From: Entonaema liquescens
Taxonomy: Eukaryota > Ascomycota > Sordariomycetes > Xylariales > Xylariaceae
Length of the DNA stretch: 64,000 bases
Assembly: GCA_902805475.1 (NCBI GenBank)
Contig: CADCSX010000008.1
Location: 434,001 to 498,000, forward strand
Direction of reading: 5' to 3'
Position numbers and translations under genes: made by a program. This document shows positions 44,931-56,360 of the stretch, piece by piece. The first letter of the stretch is position 1. Every line of letters begins with the position of its first letter. The notes under the pieces were generated by a model. It was not told the origin of the DNA and ran no database searches. It worked only from the letters and a program-made list of their open reading frames with translations.

Positions 44931-46619
44931 ATGGAGACGCACTTGTCTCAACAGCCAGATCAGCCTAGCTCATCGCAGCGACAATACACAACTGTTGGCT
45001 CGGTCTGGAATCCACAATCAACACCTCTACAGCCTCCCGCACGTCGTGGACGAGCTCTTCGGTCTGCGATGCCCATTACCATGCCCGCGCTTGAACCTTA
45101 CTCGGATGATTCTTTCAACACCTTTGGCACTGCACATCCGTATCCTCACTCCCACCATTATTCACCACTGCAACAGAATTTTGATCGTGCAGTCAGTCCC
45201 ATCCAGCCCGCTCATTTGCTGCCTCACGATCCTATACATCTTGATCATTCCCACTATCTCGATAATCTTGGTCTCCCTGGTAGTCCTACTCCCAAGCGAG
45301 TTGTCGAGTTCAAAGGACAATATTCCTCCAATCCTTCTATCGAGATGCCAAAGATTGTTTCGGCCGCCACACACCGTTCCAGCAACACCACTCTTGCCCT
45401 CCTCAAACAGAATGAATCAAACAACCACGTTAGTAACGAGGGCAATACTCATGAGCAGGAAGATGTGGACAAACTCAATGATACGAAAATGTCCTTCAGA
45501 GGGTGGTCAACTAAGGCACTGACTAATCTGGCATCCTACCCTAACCCCACGCAAAGAGCCGCCCAGGAGATCCTCACTCGAGCTAGACATGCTCCTTCGG
45601 TATCGCATCATCAAGTCTCTGATTCTACCTCACATAATAGTAGCGGTCTGAATGCACCACCCGGTTTGTGCCCCAGGAATATCCGATCAGATCCTGTTGG
45701 CGTCGAGAGCCTACTTCAATCCGATAAATCCGATGGTCTCAATACTACCCATCTTGGTCCTCCTCACCTGGGCGCCGTGGCTACTACCCGAGATCGCGAT
45801 TCCTACCCGGCTGTCTTATCTAAAGGACCTGGAGCTCCTCAGCCCCTTACTGCAGGCCCTCCGGGGCAGCGTCACTTGCAGCCCTCGGTCTTCAACGGAG
45901 CCCCAAATATGTTACAGAAAATTCCAGAGAAGCCTCGCGATTTAAATACCTTTTATGATGGTCCTCCTCGTCACCAGCCTTTATCATCCATCCAGTCCCA
46001 GCAACCTGTGCAATATAAAATTCAGCAGCCCACCTCTTCGTACAAGAGTGAAGGTTTTCCCTCCTCTCAACCCCCCATATCGCTTATGAGCAAAGAGAGT
46101 AGCAACAATACCAAGATGTTCGATACACTTAGCTATGAAGAAGCTAAGATGTTCTTTCCGAGGGTGCTCCCCACCGACTTCAACTTTGATACCCAGCCGG
46201 TGGCCGACGATTGGGCGGAGAAGCGCATAGAAGAGGTAGAAGAGAAAGAGATACAGAGGACTTCTCAGTTATTGTGGCAGCAGACGCCCGAGTTCCAAGC
46301 GGCTCATAAGGACAAGCTTGACCGAGATTTCTACAACGGAAATCATATGATCAACAAAAGTTTGAGGGCAGCGATCCATGAGAAGAACACCCGCGATGTA
46401 GCACGCTCCCTTGGTTCCAAGTCCCAAGAATTCCGGGATAATCTAAAGCCTAAGCCTGAGAGCAAGATTGACGGCCGTTATATCTCAGTCGAGGATGCCA
46501 ACGCAATCTCCACACCCGAGCATGCTGAAATACTCCTAAGCGTATTGTACCAGTCTCTAAACAGAAGCCCAGGATTATCCTTGCAGCAGAAGCCCCATAC
46601 AGGTCGTAGATTGCACTAG
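44931..46619 (+). CDS. Hypothetical Pro/Ser/Gln-rich protein
   Basis: Single-exon frame for 562 aa starting at the ATG 44931 (an upstream in-frame TTG at 44910 is not used as a start). I do not recognise the family. About the first 400 residues are low-complexity, rich in Pro, Ser, His, Gln and Asn, with islands such as SVWNPQSTPLQPPARRGRALRSAMP and GLPGSPTPKRVVEFKG. The C-terminal part, from about residue 400, is more regular: LSYEEAKMFFPRVLPTDFN, then a charged helical segment EKRIEEVEEKEIQRTSQLLW and a mixed domain to the end that includes ISTPEHAEILLSVLYQSL. There is no signal peptide, membrane span or zinc motif. Even codon use and the long intact frame argue it is real. It may be a conserved ascomycete regulator or RNA-associated protein, but that is a guess. 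Confidence 0.75.
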   Translation: METHLSQQPDQPSSSQRQYTTVGSVWNPQSTPLQPPARRGRALRSAMPITMPALEPYSDDSFNTFGTAHPYPHSHHYSPLQQNFDRAVSPIQPAHLLPHDPIHLDHSHYLDNLGLPGSPTPKRVVEFKGQYSSNPSIEMPKIVSAATHRSSNTTLALLKQNESNNHVSNEGNTHEQEDVDKLNDTKMSFRGWSTKALTNLASYPNPTQRAAQEILTRARHAPSVSHHQVSDSTSHNSSGLNAPPGLCPRNIRSDPVGVESLLQSDKSDGLNTTHLGPPHLGAVATTRDRDSYPAVLSKGPGAPQPLTAGPPGQRHLQPSVFNGAPNMLQKIPEKPRDLNTFYDGPPRHQPLSSIQSQQPVQYKIQQPTSSYKSEGFPSSQPPISLMSKESSNNTKMFDTLSYEEAKMFFPRVLPTDFNFDTQPVADDWAEKRIEEVEEKEIQRTSQLLWQQTPEFQAAHKDKLDRDFYNGNHMINKSLRAAIHEKNTRDVARSLGSKSQEFRDNLKPKPESKIDGRYISVEDANAISTPEHAEILLSVLYQSLNRSPGLSLQQKPHTGRRLH

Positions 46620-49025
46620 ATCGCACCGCGGACGCATCCATAATCGTTGAAGTCAACTAGGTCTTCTAACGATATCGAAGCTTGAGACATCGGCTGTTAA
46701 AGAAAGGAGCTGCAGAACAAGTCGTTCTTACATGCACGGGATATATGAATCAAGCAGTTGAAGGGCTACGTACAAGGCGCAGTCTGGAAAAGAAGGAATT
46801 ACGGGGTTTGTTGGTGATGCTGACCCGTCGGGGGATTTTCGAGGATAATCATTAGTTTGTCTGTATTCTTCTTCAAGGATCTCGGAGGGATAGGAACACC
46901 GCATCCGCAGCGGTAGTTTTGGACTAGAATATGGCGCTCGCGCGCGTGCATCACGTCCACAGGACAGTAATGGGGCGTTGGCCGGTTGCATCAGGATGGA
47001 TTTTCTTCTCTAATGGGATAGCGGCACTGAGCTTTGTATGTACGCAGTTGCTTTGGCACTCGATAATTTTATGTCCGTGCGGCGTTGATTTCTCCTTAGT
47101 CAGAGATGACCTTCTAGTTCTAATTCTACCCCATGGAGAACGTGCATGTTACCTAGGAAGGCATGCGTCTTGCATGATCTTACTGAAGTCTTTGTTACGC
47201 TTAGTGACGCCTGTCAGAGAGATTTCGCTTCTTCGTCTACCCCGTGATTCCGTAGTGGATTTCATTAAGGGGAAGGTTTTGTATTGGTAATTATCTTGTA
47301 CATTAATAGCTAAATTGACATGCGCGTATGCCTCTCAACTCCAGGTGTCTATTCGATTACCTTCTATTCTTGCTACCGGAATATAATAGAACTTGCCTAA
47401 TAGATATCTGTTGCTCGTTCCCTTCTAATCTCCTTGTCCTTTCCATCCCTCCCATTTGTATATTTCCTTCTTTCCCTCTCTCTATCCAACACTTTAAAAG
47501 AAAGATTTTATTTACACCCACCACGGGCCGAAAACAGGCGTTATATAAATTAAGCGTATAGCGAGAATAGTTTGAATGCATAGGGAGAGCTTAGAAAGGG
47601 AAAAGGGGGTGTAATCCTAATGCCCGATTAGTTGTAATCAGATGAGCAGTTCGGCCCCGATTTGTCCTCTATGTTTATTCATATAAGTACCCCTATTCAT
47701 ACCTAGGTAGTTAGGTAATGGAGTCTGGACTGGACTTCCCAAGTTAGACTACGAGAGCAAAAGGCAGTCATAAATAGGCTCCGACAGACTCCTGGGTATA
47801 CTTGTCGTCATTGAGTTACTTCCGGCTCACATCATCATACAATTAATTAGGTAGGTCGATATCAAGGTACCTGAGAAGCCAGTCCCACGACGAACAAATC
47901 AATAGCAGGCCAGCGTCATTCCTACCACTCATTACCCTCTTGTACCTCATAAGCACTTCCTAAGCGAAGCCAAGCCATAAAAGCAGAACAGTTTAGTTAA
48001 AACCGTGAATAAAATTTCCGAGCGACTAAGATACGACTCTTATCCTCCTCCCCCTTTTCTTCTCTCTTTCAACCACATAGCCTAACCTATCGAACTGAAT
48101 TACCTCCTCTGAGCAGCCGTGCATGACAAAGGTCGACACACGACGCGGATGAAAAAATATAACTGTCTGCTCGTCTGCTTACTTGCCAGTCGAGTCTCAT
48201 TATCCCCCTCTCCTCGGCCATACACAGAGCATGTCAAGAAACAAAAACGCTAAAAGAAAATAACCACCACGAGGACCCAAGGCAACTTGAAACTTAAAAA
48301 AAAATACACGCAAGCCTCCAACCCGCCTACCTATCCCCCCTTGTCTGCTCAACCGAACGGGGAGCTCCTCTCGCACGTGGGATATCCGAAGATCGATTTC
48401 AGAAGTCGAGAAACAACACCAAGGGCAATAGATAGGATGTTGTACCAGAAAACGCAAGAGAAGAATTTCCTAGCATTTGCATACCTATGGAGGGTAGGTA
48501 GTAAACAACACTGTTCAAGAAAATATGTGACATGTAAGGTTCCAAGAAAAAAAGAGCAAAAGGCGCAACGTAACGTGATAGCATAACATAAAAGTTTGTT
48601 CCTTCTCCATTGCGTGCCAGCAACCGCCTGATGAGAGTAATAGTAGTTGTAGTAACTGAGCCTAGTAGAATAGCCTAGCTGCGTGAAGAAACGTTCGTAC
48701 AAAGGAATTGAAAATCGGTGGACGTCGCACCGTCATTTGTGATGTGATAGAAAAATGTAGCTGTAGGGAGCCGAGGCCCCTCGAGTTGTCGAATCGAGCC
48801 TGAAAGGAAAATATGTTTTCTAGTAGCCCGAGCCCAGAATCAACGCCCGCGGAGCCCTTTTCCTGCGTCGCTCCGGCTGGCCGGAGAATACAATATCGTG
48901 GTATATGAAAAGAAAGAAAATATCTGAAAAGGGGTATGCTATGACGACACCAAGACACAAAAGGTCAAAGACCCGCTACCATGTAGAAAAACGTCTCATC
49001 CACCAAACACATCCGTCATCCCTTC
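46620..49025. other. Intergenic, no gene seen
   Basis: About 2.4 kb between convergent genes. Frames such as 46931-47290 show no recognisable homology. A TAGG-type motif lies near 47700 and another near 47850. Long pyrimidine runs near 47440-47490 and 48045-48070 could belong to untranslated regions. Confidence 0.55.
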
Positions 49026-50701
49026 TCATCGACGTCGGGTCGAAGGTTGCCTCTGCTTGAGACGGCTCGTTCTCCATCCCTCATACCATTGCTCTCTGCT
49101 CGCTTCGCGCAGCTCACCACGCCATTCGCTAAATACGGCGTCCTTCAGTTTTGTGAAGTCACAGTGCTCCTCGTTATAAGGATCTGCAAAACCCCAAGGG
49201 AACTTGCGGCCAACAACACCAGGCTCGTAGATATCGGGGCTGATTATGGACATTGGCAGGAGAGGAAGTTCGTCAGTTGCCTCTCCCTCAGTTGACTTGG
49301 GTCGGCGGATGGAGGTATTTGAGCGGCGTTTCGAGGCCGGCGAAACCCTGCCTTGAATAGGAAGCTCTTCATCCTCTGCTTCAGCGCTGTCGTCTTCTAC
49401 GACTGCAGATTCATCTTCCTCTTGCTTGTCTTCATCTTGTTCTGCTGACTCAACTGCCTTCTCGCCTTCCTCTTCATCCTCCTCGTCGGCCTCGTCGATT
49501 CTGCTAGAATCCGGCGTAGTATCGTCTTCGTCATCGAGACCTAATGCTTCGAGGGGATCAAAGTTTGCCTTCTTAAGACTGGCCCATACGGTCTTCTTGA
49601 GGACGGCCATGTGAGCGGTAGTTATCGTGTCGGCCTTCGAGATGACTGGGATAACTGTAGTCTTGCCCTGGAGAGTTCGCATAACTTGCAGGTCAAGATC
49701 TTCGTCCAAGCCACCTATCACACGGCCTATTTCTCGTTCGTACTTCCCGCTATGGCCGTTGGCCGAGACAGCTTTCGCAGCAGCTATATTTCGGTCTAGG
49801 CGAGCAGGGTCTAAGACGAGGAAAACTGCGTGGATGTGCGTATCCTGAACGCCAGGTGATCGAATCACCTTCATCTCCTCAGCAAAAGTCTCCTCAAACT
49901 TGCTCTCTAAGAAAGTTGACATTTCTCTTAATTGCAAATCTACCACATTCTTCTCGAGGCCCTCCGAGTCCCACAGGGTCAATCCGATACGCTCGCCGTC
50001 GATTTCGCTCTCAAGGTAGTGTGGAATGAAGTTACCCGAGGGAGTTGCATTGGCAGTGACCTCTTGCTCAATCTCGTTTGACCGTTGAGACCGTTTTTTC
50101 TCTGGCAGGGCCAGGGAGGTCTTTAGAAATTCGAGGAATGAGGTCTTTCCGGAGCCACGGGTGCCCACGATCAGAATGCTGTGAATCCTTTGTAAGCTTC
50201 GATATTAAGGGAACAAATGAGGGGGTTAACATACTTGAAGGGAGTAGGGTCCTTCCTCCTACGAACCCTTCTAGGACTGTTGATAGTGCTAACGGCACTG
50301 CTCGCGTAACTGTATCGGCCACGGTGCGTCATACTTTCAGTACGGGCGTACGGATCGACGTAATACCCGCTGGGAACGGGGGGTACGGGAGGACTGGCAA
50401 CGGAAGACATCGAAGTACGACCGGGATCGATAGACGGCCTAGGGGGAAAGTGGTGAAACGAATGGTCAACTTTTCCGGAAACGATTGCGATAGAATCTGG
50501 GCGAGTATCGCCTCCAAAGCTTTCAAGTGGTTCGGGAGGTTGAGCACCATTGTAGAGAGCGGGTAGACGAGGGGGGGATTTAGGAACGCTTTCCCGTTGC
50601 GGCACCTCCTTATGGTGCTTCCTGCCCCCCTTACCCAAGTCACCCGATTTACTGCGTCGAAGCAACATCCCGAAGCTAGATCGACGAGGCGGTTCGCTCA
50701 T
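49026..50701 (-). CDS. Septin-like P-loop GTPase
   Basis: Probable septin-family GTP-binding protein; septins form filaments at septa and cell cortex. Two exons (50701-50235, 50178-49026) give 539 aa; the join makes PTPF-NILIVGTRGSGKTS, with the P-loop GTRGSGKT at 161-168. The G3 position reads WDSEGL (225-230) instead of the usual DTPG, and G4 is SKADT at 336-340, close to the septin AKAD. About residues 375-435 form a very acidic insert rich in Glu/Asp. Past it, PWGFADPYNEEHCDF and WRGELREASREQWYEGWR resemble the septin unique element region. The N-terminal 150 residues are basic, Pro/Ser-rich and probably disordered. It differs from core septins (Cdc3/10/11/12 types) by the altered G3 and the acidic insert, so it may be a divergent filament-associated member or a non-polymerising relative. 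Confidence 0.8.
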
Positions 50702-53700
50702 AGTTTGATCCTTGCTAGCATCAACTCAACGCTACCCGTACTTAGATGGCAAGGGCAATCTAAGATTCGAATAACGACGAAACGACGACTGGTACTTGGA
50801 AACGTTTACCTACGATAGGTACCTTCGTAGGCAATAGCGCAGGAACTTGTACTTTTCTGGGTAATTTATAGTTCAAGAGTAGGTTTTGACTACAAGGTCA
50901 AGATCTCTCTGTTCAAGTCTAAACTGGTCGGTTTCCTAGTGAGGGGTTTGCGCAAAGGTGTATTCGTAATTGTGTGGGTAGGCGATTGAAAAGACGTTAC
51001 GATTTAGGGAAAGGGTATCCTCCAATCTTGTGTTCGATCTTACTGTTGTAGAGAGATTCCGTCTTGTACTAAGGGCAGGTGAATCCGAGGGCGAATGAAA
51101 GTGTAAGGATGTACGTGTATCTTGTCCTTTATGTTCCAATATGGATTGGAAGACTGCAAGAAGTGTATTTCAAAAGAGCTGATTTAGAAGTAGCTCAACT
51201 CGAACGACTTATACTGCCAGGTATAGCCGTAAAAGGTAAATGGGCGAAACCAAGAGGCGAACGCTGAACGCAGAGTAAATCGAAAAGACCTAAAAAAAGA
51301 AGATATCAAGGGGTCAGCTAGTTGTTGTTGAAGTCGTCTCGCAACGAAATTAATTCAATCCAGGTCCTTGTAAATATAAACAAGTGGGTCGCAATTCAAT
51401 GGCACTGAACTGATGGAAATAACAATTCGTCGGGTATGCTGCTTGCTGCTGGTATTATTGACAGAGAGTCAGGCGCAATAATGAGATTGACCACCTTTAG
51501 AATGATGGAAGATGCCTTGGGGGGTTTAAGGAAGAGGGACCCAAGGGAGCTGCAATATAGTATTGACCAACAAGCTTCAAGCCCTCCCACCTCGGTTTCT
51601 ACTTTGATCTCGTGTGGCGCGACAGCGGAGGTGGACATAGACCGGATTGTAGTTCAATTGGTACCTTCTCCAAAGGTACTACGTAAAATAGAGCAAGTGA
51701 GAGAAGGGAAGGGATTTGCTGAAGGTAGGAATGAACCAATCGAAGGTTGAGTTGTTGTGATCTACCGACCTGCGGGAGGAGGGCGCAATAGCTTTTCGCA
51801 GTTCGTATGTCGTATGTAATGTAATGTAATGCACGTTTAAAGCTATGCGAACCACCAATAGCTAACCCGTGAAGTCGAATCGAAACACCATAGAAGTAAC
51901 GCGACGCGGCGGCAACAAGTCACCAAATAGAACCAGAAAAAAATAGAAATTCACTAACCTGAACGAATGTAAACGAGCGTCGAATCGCACGATGTGGTCA
52001 GTTCGCGATGGCGCGCTGGAATAAGATCTTGGATGGGAAATGGGGGAGAGCGTTTAACGGCTGCAAAATTGGGGCTTGTCGGTCGATGCAGATTAGAAAG
52101 AAAAAAAAAAGGGTCTTGTTTCTTTCCAGTGTCTGATCTGTGGCCTGTGGCCTGTGTGGATTGTGGTCTTGTGTACAGTACACAATTTAATGGGGTGTCG
52201 TTGAAGATCAACCGACCTTTAGGATTCCGGGGGAATATTGGAACATGTAAAGCGTCAATGCATTAAAAATAAAACAATGTTCAATATTCGATATTTTTAG
52301 AAGGAATGGAAAACCAGTCAGTCAGTCAGTCAGATCTTCATGCGAGAGACTAATTGACAAGTGTACGTCGCACACATCGTCGAAACAAGAAAAAGGGAAC
52401 GACGCGAAAAAAAAAAAAAAAAAAATCAAATCAAAAGACGACGTTGTCAAGCATCACGAAAGCAAGACGGAGATGAGCTGCAAACCCCAAATTTGTTTCT
52501 CTATTGCCAATCTAGGATTTGGCTTAATCTGGGATGAAAAAAAAAGGGGAAGCTGCCCCATAAGCACCCATCGCACTTCATCAGCATTATCCACGACTAA
52601 TCCACGCTGCTGCCACGCTAGACCGGGCGGTTTCAAGTCAAACTTTATTTATGATTGGTCCATTCGGGGCGGCCAAGCAGGGCTAGTCATAGTTGGTGTC
52701 GCTACCAAAGTGACACAAGCAAATATCCCGACGACCTGGCTGGACGGTGGACCCCATTTGGGGTACATACCTACCTTAATAAGTTAGCCGCTGCCGAATG
52801 AATTTTGACAATCCACGTATGAGGATAACGCGTACGAAATACCATACCAGCATATTAATCGTGCTTTCCCTATGGATCTCAACGTCTAACATAATAAAGT
52901 TCCACGCAACATGAACCTATCTCTTAGGATATGGCATCTTACTTAATACATCAAATTCATGTCTCGCCTATTGCCGACGCATAGGTACACATACATATAA
53001 TAGAGCGGGCAAACAACTATATTTATATTAGTTCGTTAACGGGGTAAAGCTTCACGACTATTACGTACTATTCTCATACGACAAACACCCCGCCGACGGC
53101 TACCTACCTAGGCTCTTAAAACATGACTAACAGCTTGAGCGCAGTTCCAGCGTTGGCGTGGAATACAAGTGGACTCTCTCCACGTGCACGTTCAACTACA
53201 CTAGCTGCTGCTGATGTCCTGCAGCATTGTACACAGTAACCATCGCTACATATAATGTCTCGGCTGGCTGCATCCAATCCAATATATTTCCTCGTCATGG
53301 CCAAAACTAGTCGTGGACTTAAAATGCAGCGTTCCGTTCAAGTATTACTTAGCCAAGCTAACATAAGCTGGTAACCGTCTTGACTTACACCTGATCTAAC
53401 TTGCACAGTATAACCGGTAGACGTAGGTATGGATGGCACTCATAAACATAGGTAGATATCATGATACTGTACTTTACGTATATAATTCGATATATAGATA
53501 TGGAAGTGTCATCCGGGTAGAGAGCATCAGTTATATCAACTACCCACCTCTTCGTCTTACACAACGTCTGCAAAGCTCTCCAAAAAATGAGTCAAGAGGT
53601 GTAAGTAGTCTTTTTAAGGGGGGTCCATCTCCACCTATAATACAAGTCGGCCTGATGCTCTATGTATAGGCCAGCCGTCTAGCCCCCATCTATGTTTTAC

Positions 53701-53891
53701 TGTTCTACAGAGTCTTTTGTTTTCCGAGGTATGCCCCCCAAACTCTAGATCTAGATCTAGATTTCAACCTTCGAAGACCTCACTAGTAGGTTGAAACACG
53801 TTGCGTTAGCTTCCGAATCTTACCTTTGCAAAATACGACTTGGTTTAATGTTGAATGGTTGTCGGAGAATATTTCGGAAAGAAAATCCCAC
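50702..53891. other. Long intergenic region, no supported gene
   Basis: About 3.2 kb. Short frames (51436-51750, 52473-52787) have no recognisable homology. It contains a TAATG repeat near 51815-51830, an AGTC repeat at 52315-52331 and an A18 run near 52408-52425. A box-A-like sequence (TAGTTCAATTGG) near 51650 lacks a B box. Part is likely the septin-like gene's leader. Confidence 0.5.
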
Positions 53892-56360
53892 TTACTATTC
53901 AGGGGTTAGCAATAGTACATGAAATGACTTCAAGGGCGCCCAAGAAATAAAGAAATAAAGAAATAAAGGTTAAAATATCAACGTACCTGCTGCAGCTCAA
54001 CGCCCCAATCTTTGGCCATCTCTTTCATCCTAGCCTCAACTTCGTCCTCCATGCCGCCTCCCAATCCTAACCATTGCCGAACCTTGAATGTGTAGAATGC
54101 TATATCTGTTGCAAATAAGACGGTCTTAAATAAGAGATGATGCCATGCATTGAACACGCGCTCTCTAAAAGGTAGATTCGGGTCTTGGAACAAGCTCCTA
54201 CTCGCCCAGTTACCCATTATCTTGACACGGTTGACGGGGGATCCCATAAACTGGTTATTGCCCTAATATGAAATGAGTAAGATGAACTTGGTAGAGCTAG
54301 CCATAGCTACTGCAGAAATAAGTGATATGAAACGGAGAACTCACCTGGACAATGCGCATGTTTCGACCGATGAAGACAAGTTCTTGAGGCCACTTTTCCT
54401 CATCCGATAAAACATCGCGAATTCCTTGCTTCATCATCCGTTGAGCCTCGTAGTGCCGCTCCGCTGGTGTCTTGCCCTCGAGCTGCTTCATGATCTTACT
54501 CCTAGTCGTTTGATCGCCTCCTTCATAAGGGCGCAAAAGTGTCGCGCTCGCGAATAGATCAGGTGCTTTGATACCCCATTGTTCTGTAACATCGGCTATC
54601 GTCTTGTTATCAAAAGTCAAAAGCGATTTCCAAAGCAGTGCGTATTGATGTCGGAATTTAGGAGTCATGTAAACGTAAAGCCCGTGGTCAATCAGGACCA
54701 GCTCTGCCTTTCCAGACGGTAACCGTCTTATGAAGATATTACCGGGATGCGGATCACAGTGTACAACGCCCCATTTGAAGATCTCTAGATCGTGTTAGCA
54801 TTCTGATTGTTCTGGTCAACGCGGTGCGGCTGTTGCTCATTTCTCGGCCGAAAGACACCACCAACCGCAGGACATGATAAAGGGAGATAGTGGTACTCAC
54901 TGCCAACTAGTTAGCATATGCATATAATGGACGGACAAGGTAGCGGGTCCGACTACAAGAGGGCCCAGGCGAGGCCTTTTTATACATACCGGGCTGAAAA
55001 CAAATCTACCATCGTAGACATAACCTCCTTGCTGGACAAGCCGAGCCCACCTTTGCCATTCCGCCCTTTCCAGGTCTCTCTGTCGGGCTTCAGATTTTCC
55101 CTCAAAGGATTCGTCCGTAGCTCCCGTCGCGCAGCCGCCATGTCCGACGCACTGAACTGCAAGCGAGCACCATGGACACCCGGTGACCCCACGCCAGAGC
55201 CTCCCAACCAACGACCACGCGTCGCCTCTTTATCCCAAAGACGGACGCCCTCGATCCACTCCGTAACCAGGACTCTTTTCGTCGTGAATTCCGAGTACAC
55301 CTGGGGGATGTATACTCTGCCTTTGAGGCTGGGCTCCGAGTTGACGAGTTTCCGCATCATCTCCGAGTTCTTGGCTTCCTCTTCGAAGTCCGTCTCGAGC
55401 ATGAGCCGCTCGGTGATGAACGGGACTAGGCTGTACAGAGGGAGGTCGAACCACCACGTGTATATCCGCATTACGACTCTAGCCATAGGTAGTGGTTAGC
55501 CAACTTACGAGGGGATGTCCCCAATTACCAAATCGATAGACTTACTTGAAAGCCCAGAGATCCCATCCCACTTGCTTGGCGATCTCGGGCTTCTGCAGCT
55601 TAATCGCAACCTCCCTTCCGTCCGGAAGCCTGGCCCAATGTACCTGAGCAACACTCGCGCTAGCCCTCGCCCTACGCTCCATCAGGCCCTTTCCCTCCTC
55701 GCCGGTAAAGCTAACGCCGAAAACCTCTTCCACGCTCTTTCCGAAGTCCTTCCGGATGACCTTTTCGACATCCTTCCACTCGTCCTGGGGCGCATCGTCG
55801 AACATCCTGGAGAACATCTTCTGGAACTCGGGGGGCATGACGGCGCTCTGCATGGCGATGGCCTGGCCGATCTTGAGGTAGAGCCCGCCGTTGGCGCGCA
55901 GCAGGTTGAACAGCTTCTCGGCGCTGCGCAGGTGCAGGTCCTCGATCGTGCCGCCGGTGAGCGGCTCGGCGCGGAAGTTGATCTTGTAGTCGAGCGCGAC
56001 CCAGAGGCCCGTGGCGAAGGTGCGCAGGGACCGCCTGATGCCGGCGGCGAAGGCCTGGTTATCGATAACGTAGACGGTGCCGGTTATGGCGGAGAAAATG
56101 AGTAGTCGTCGGCCCCATTTTCGACTCCGCTTGAAGTCTCGCGCCGCTTGCGGCTTGCCTAAGGACGAGGGCGAGGGAGGACGCAAAGGCTCGAAGGAGG
56201 AGTGCGTCTGTATCGACCGGACTTGATGTAAGCTCCGCGCACGACTCGGAAGGCTTCGACAGACTAAGGTTCGTGTCGTGTGAGGTCCATTGCACGCCTC
56301 AATTCTCCGTCTTAGGATGGCTTGGCGAGTGCAGAGCTTCGCTACTCCGTTACGGAACAT
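53892..56360 (-). CDS. Mitochondrial ABC1/ADCK-family kinase-like protein
   Basis: Atypical kinase of the ABC1/ADCK (UbiB-like) family, resembling ADCK1/Mcp2, a mitochondrial group linked to lipid and coenzyme Q balance. The first ATG (56360) opens an Arg-rich presequence without acidic residues for over 20 residues, as for mitochondrial import. Exon 1 ends at 55546 and carries the family KxGQ motif (KIGQ, about 163-166), the Ala-rich loop ASASVAQVH and VAIKLQKP. Exon 2 is 55478-54990. A later exon (from 54784 or 54782 to 54345) has VVHCDPHPGNIF (catalytic Asp/Asn) and LIDHGLY (metal-binding, in place of DFG). The last coding exon starts at 54262 (GNNQFMGSPVNR). The exon 2 to exon 3 join does not keep frame with the obvious signals. 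The end is either VR-stop at 53978 or, after splicing, a TAA at 53894-53892. Confidence 0.85.

Noticed and set aside
46931..47290. 119-codon plus frame after the hypothetical protein
   Set aside because: No family, irregular composition, and it lies in the likely 3' region between convergent genes.
51640..51700. Box-A-like sequence suggesting a tRNA gene
   Set aside because: No B box, no acceptor-stem pairing and no T run at the right spacing.
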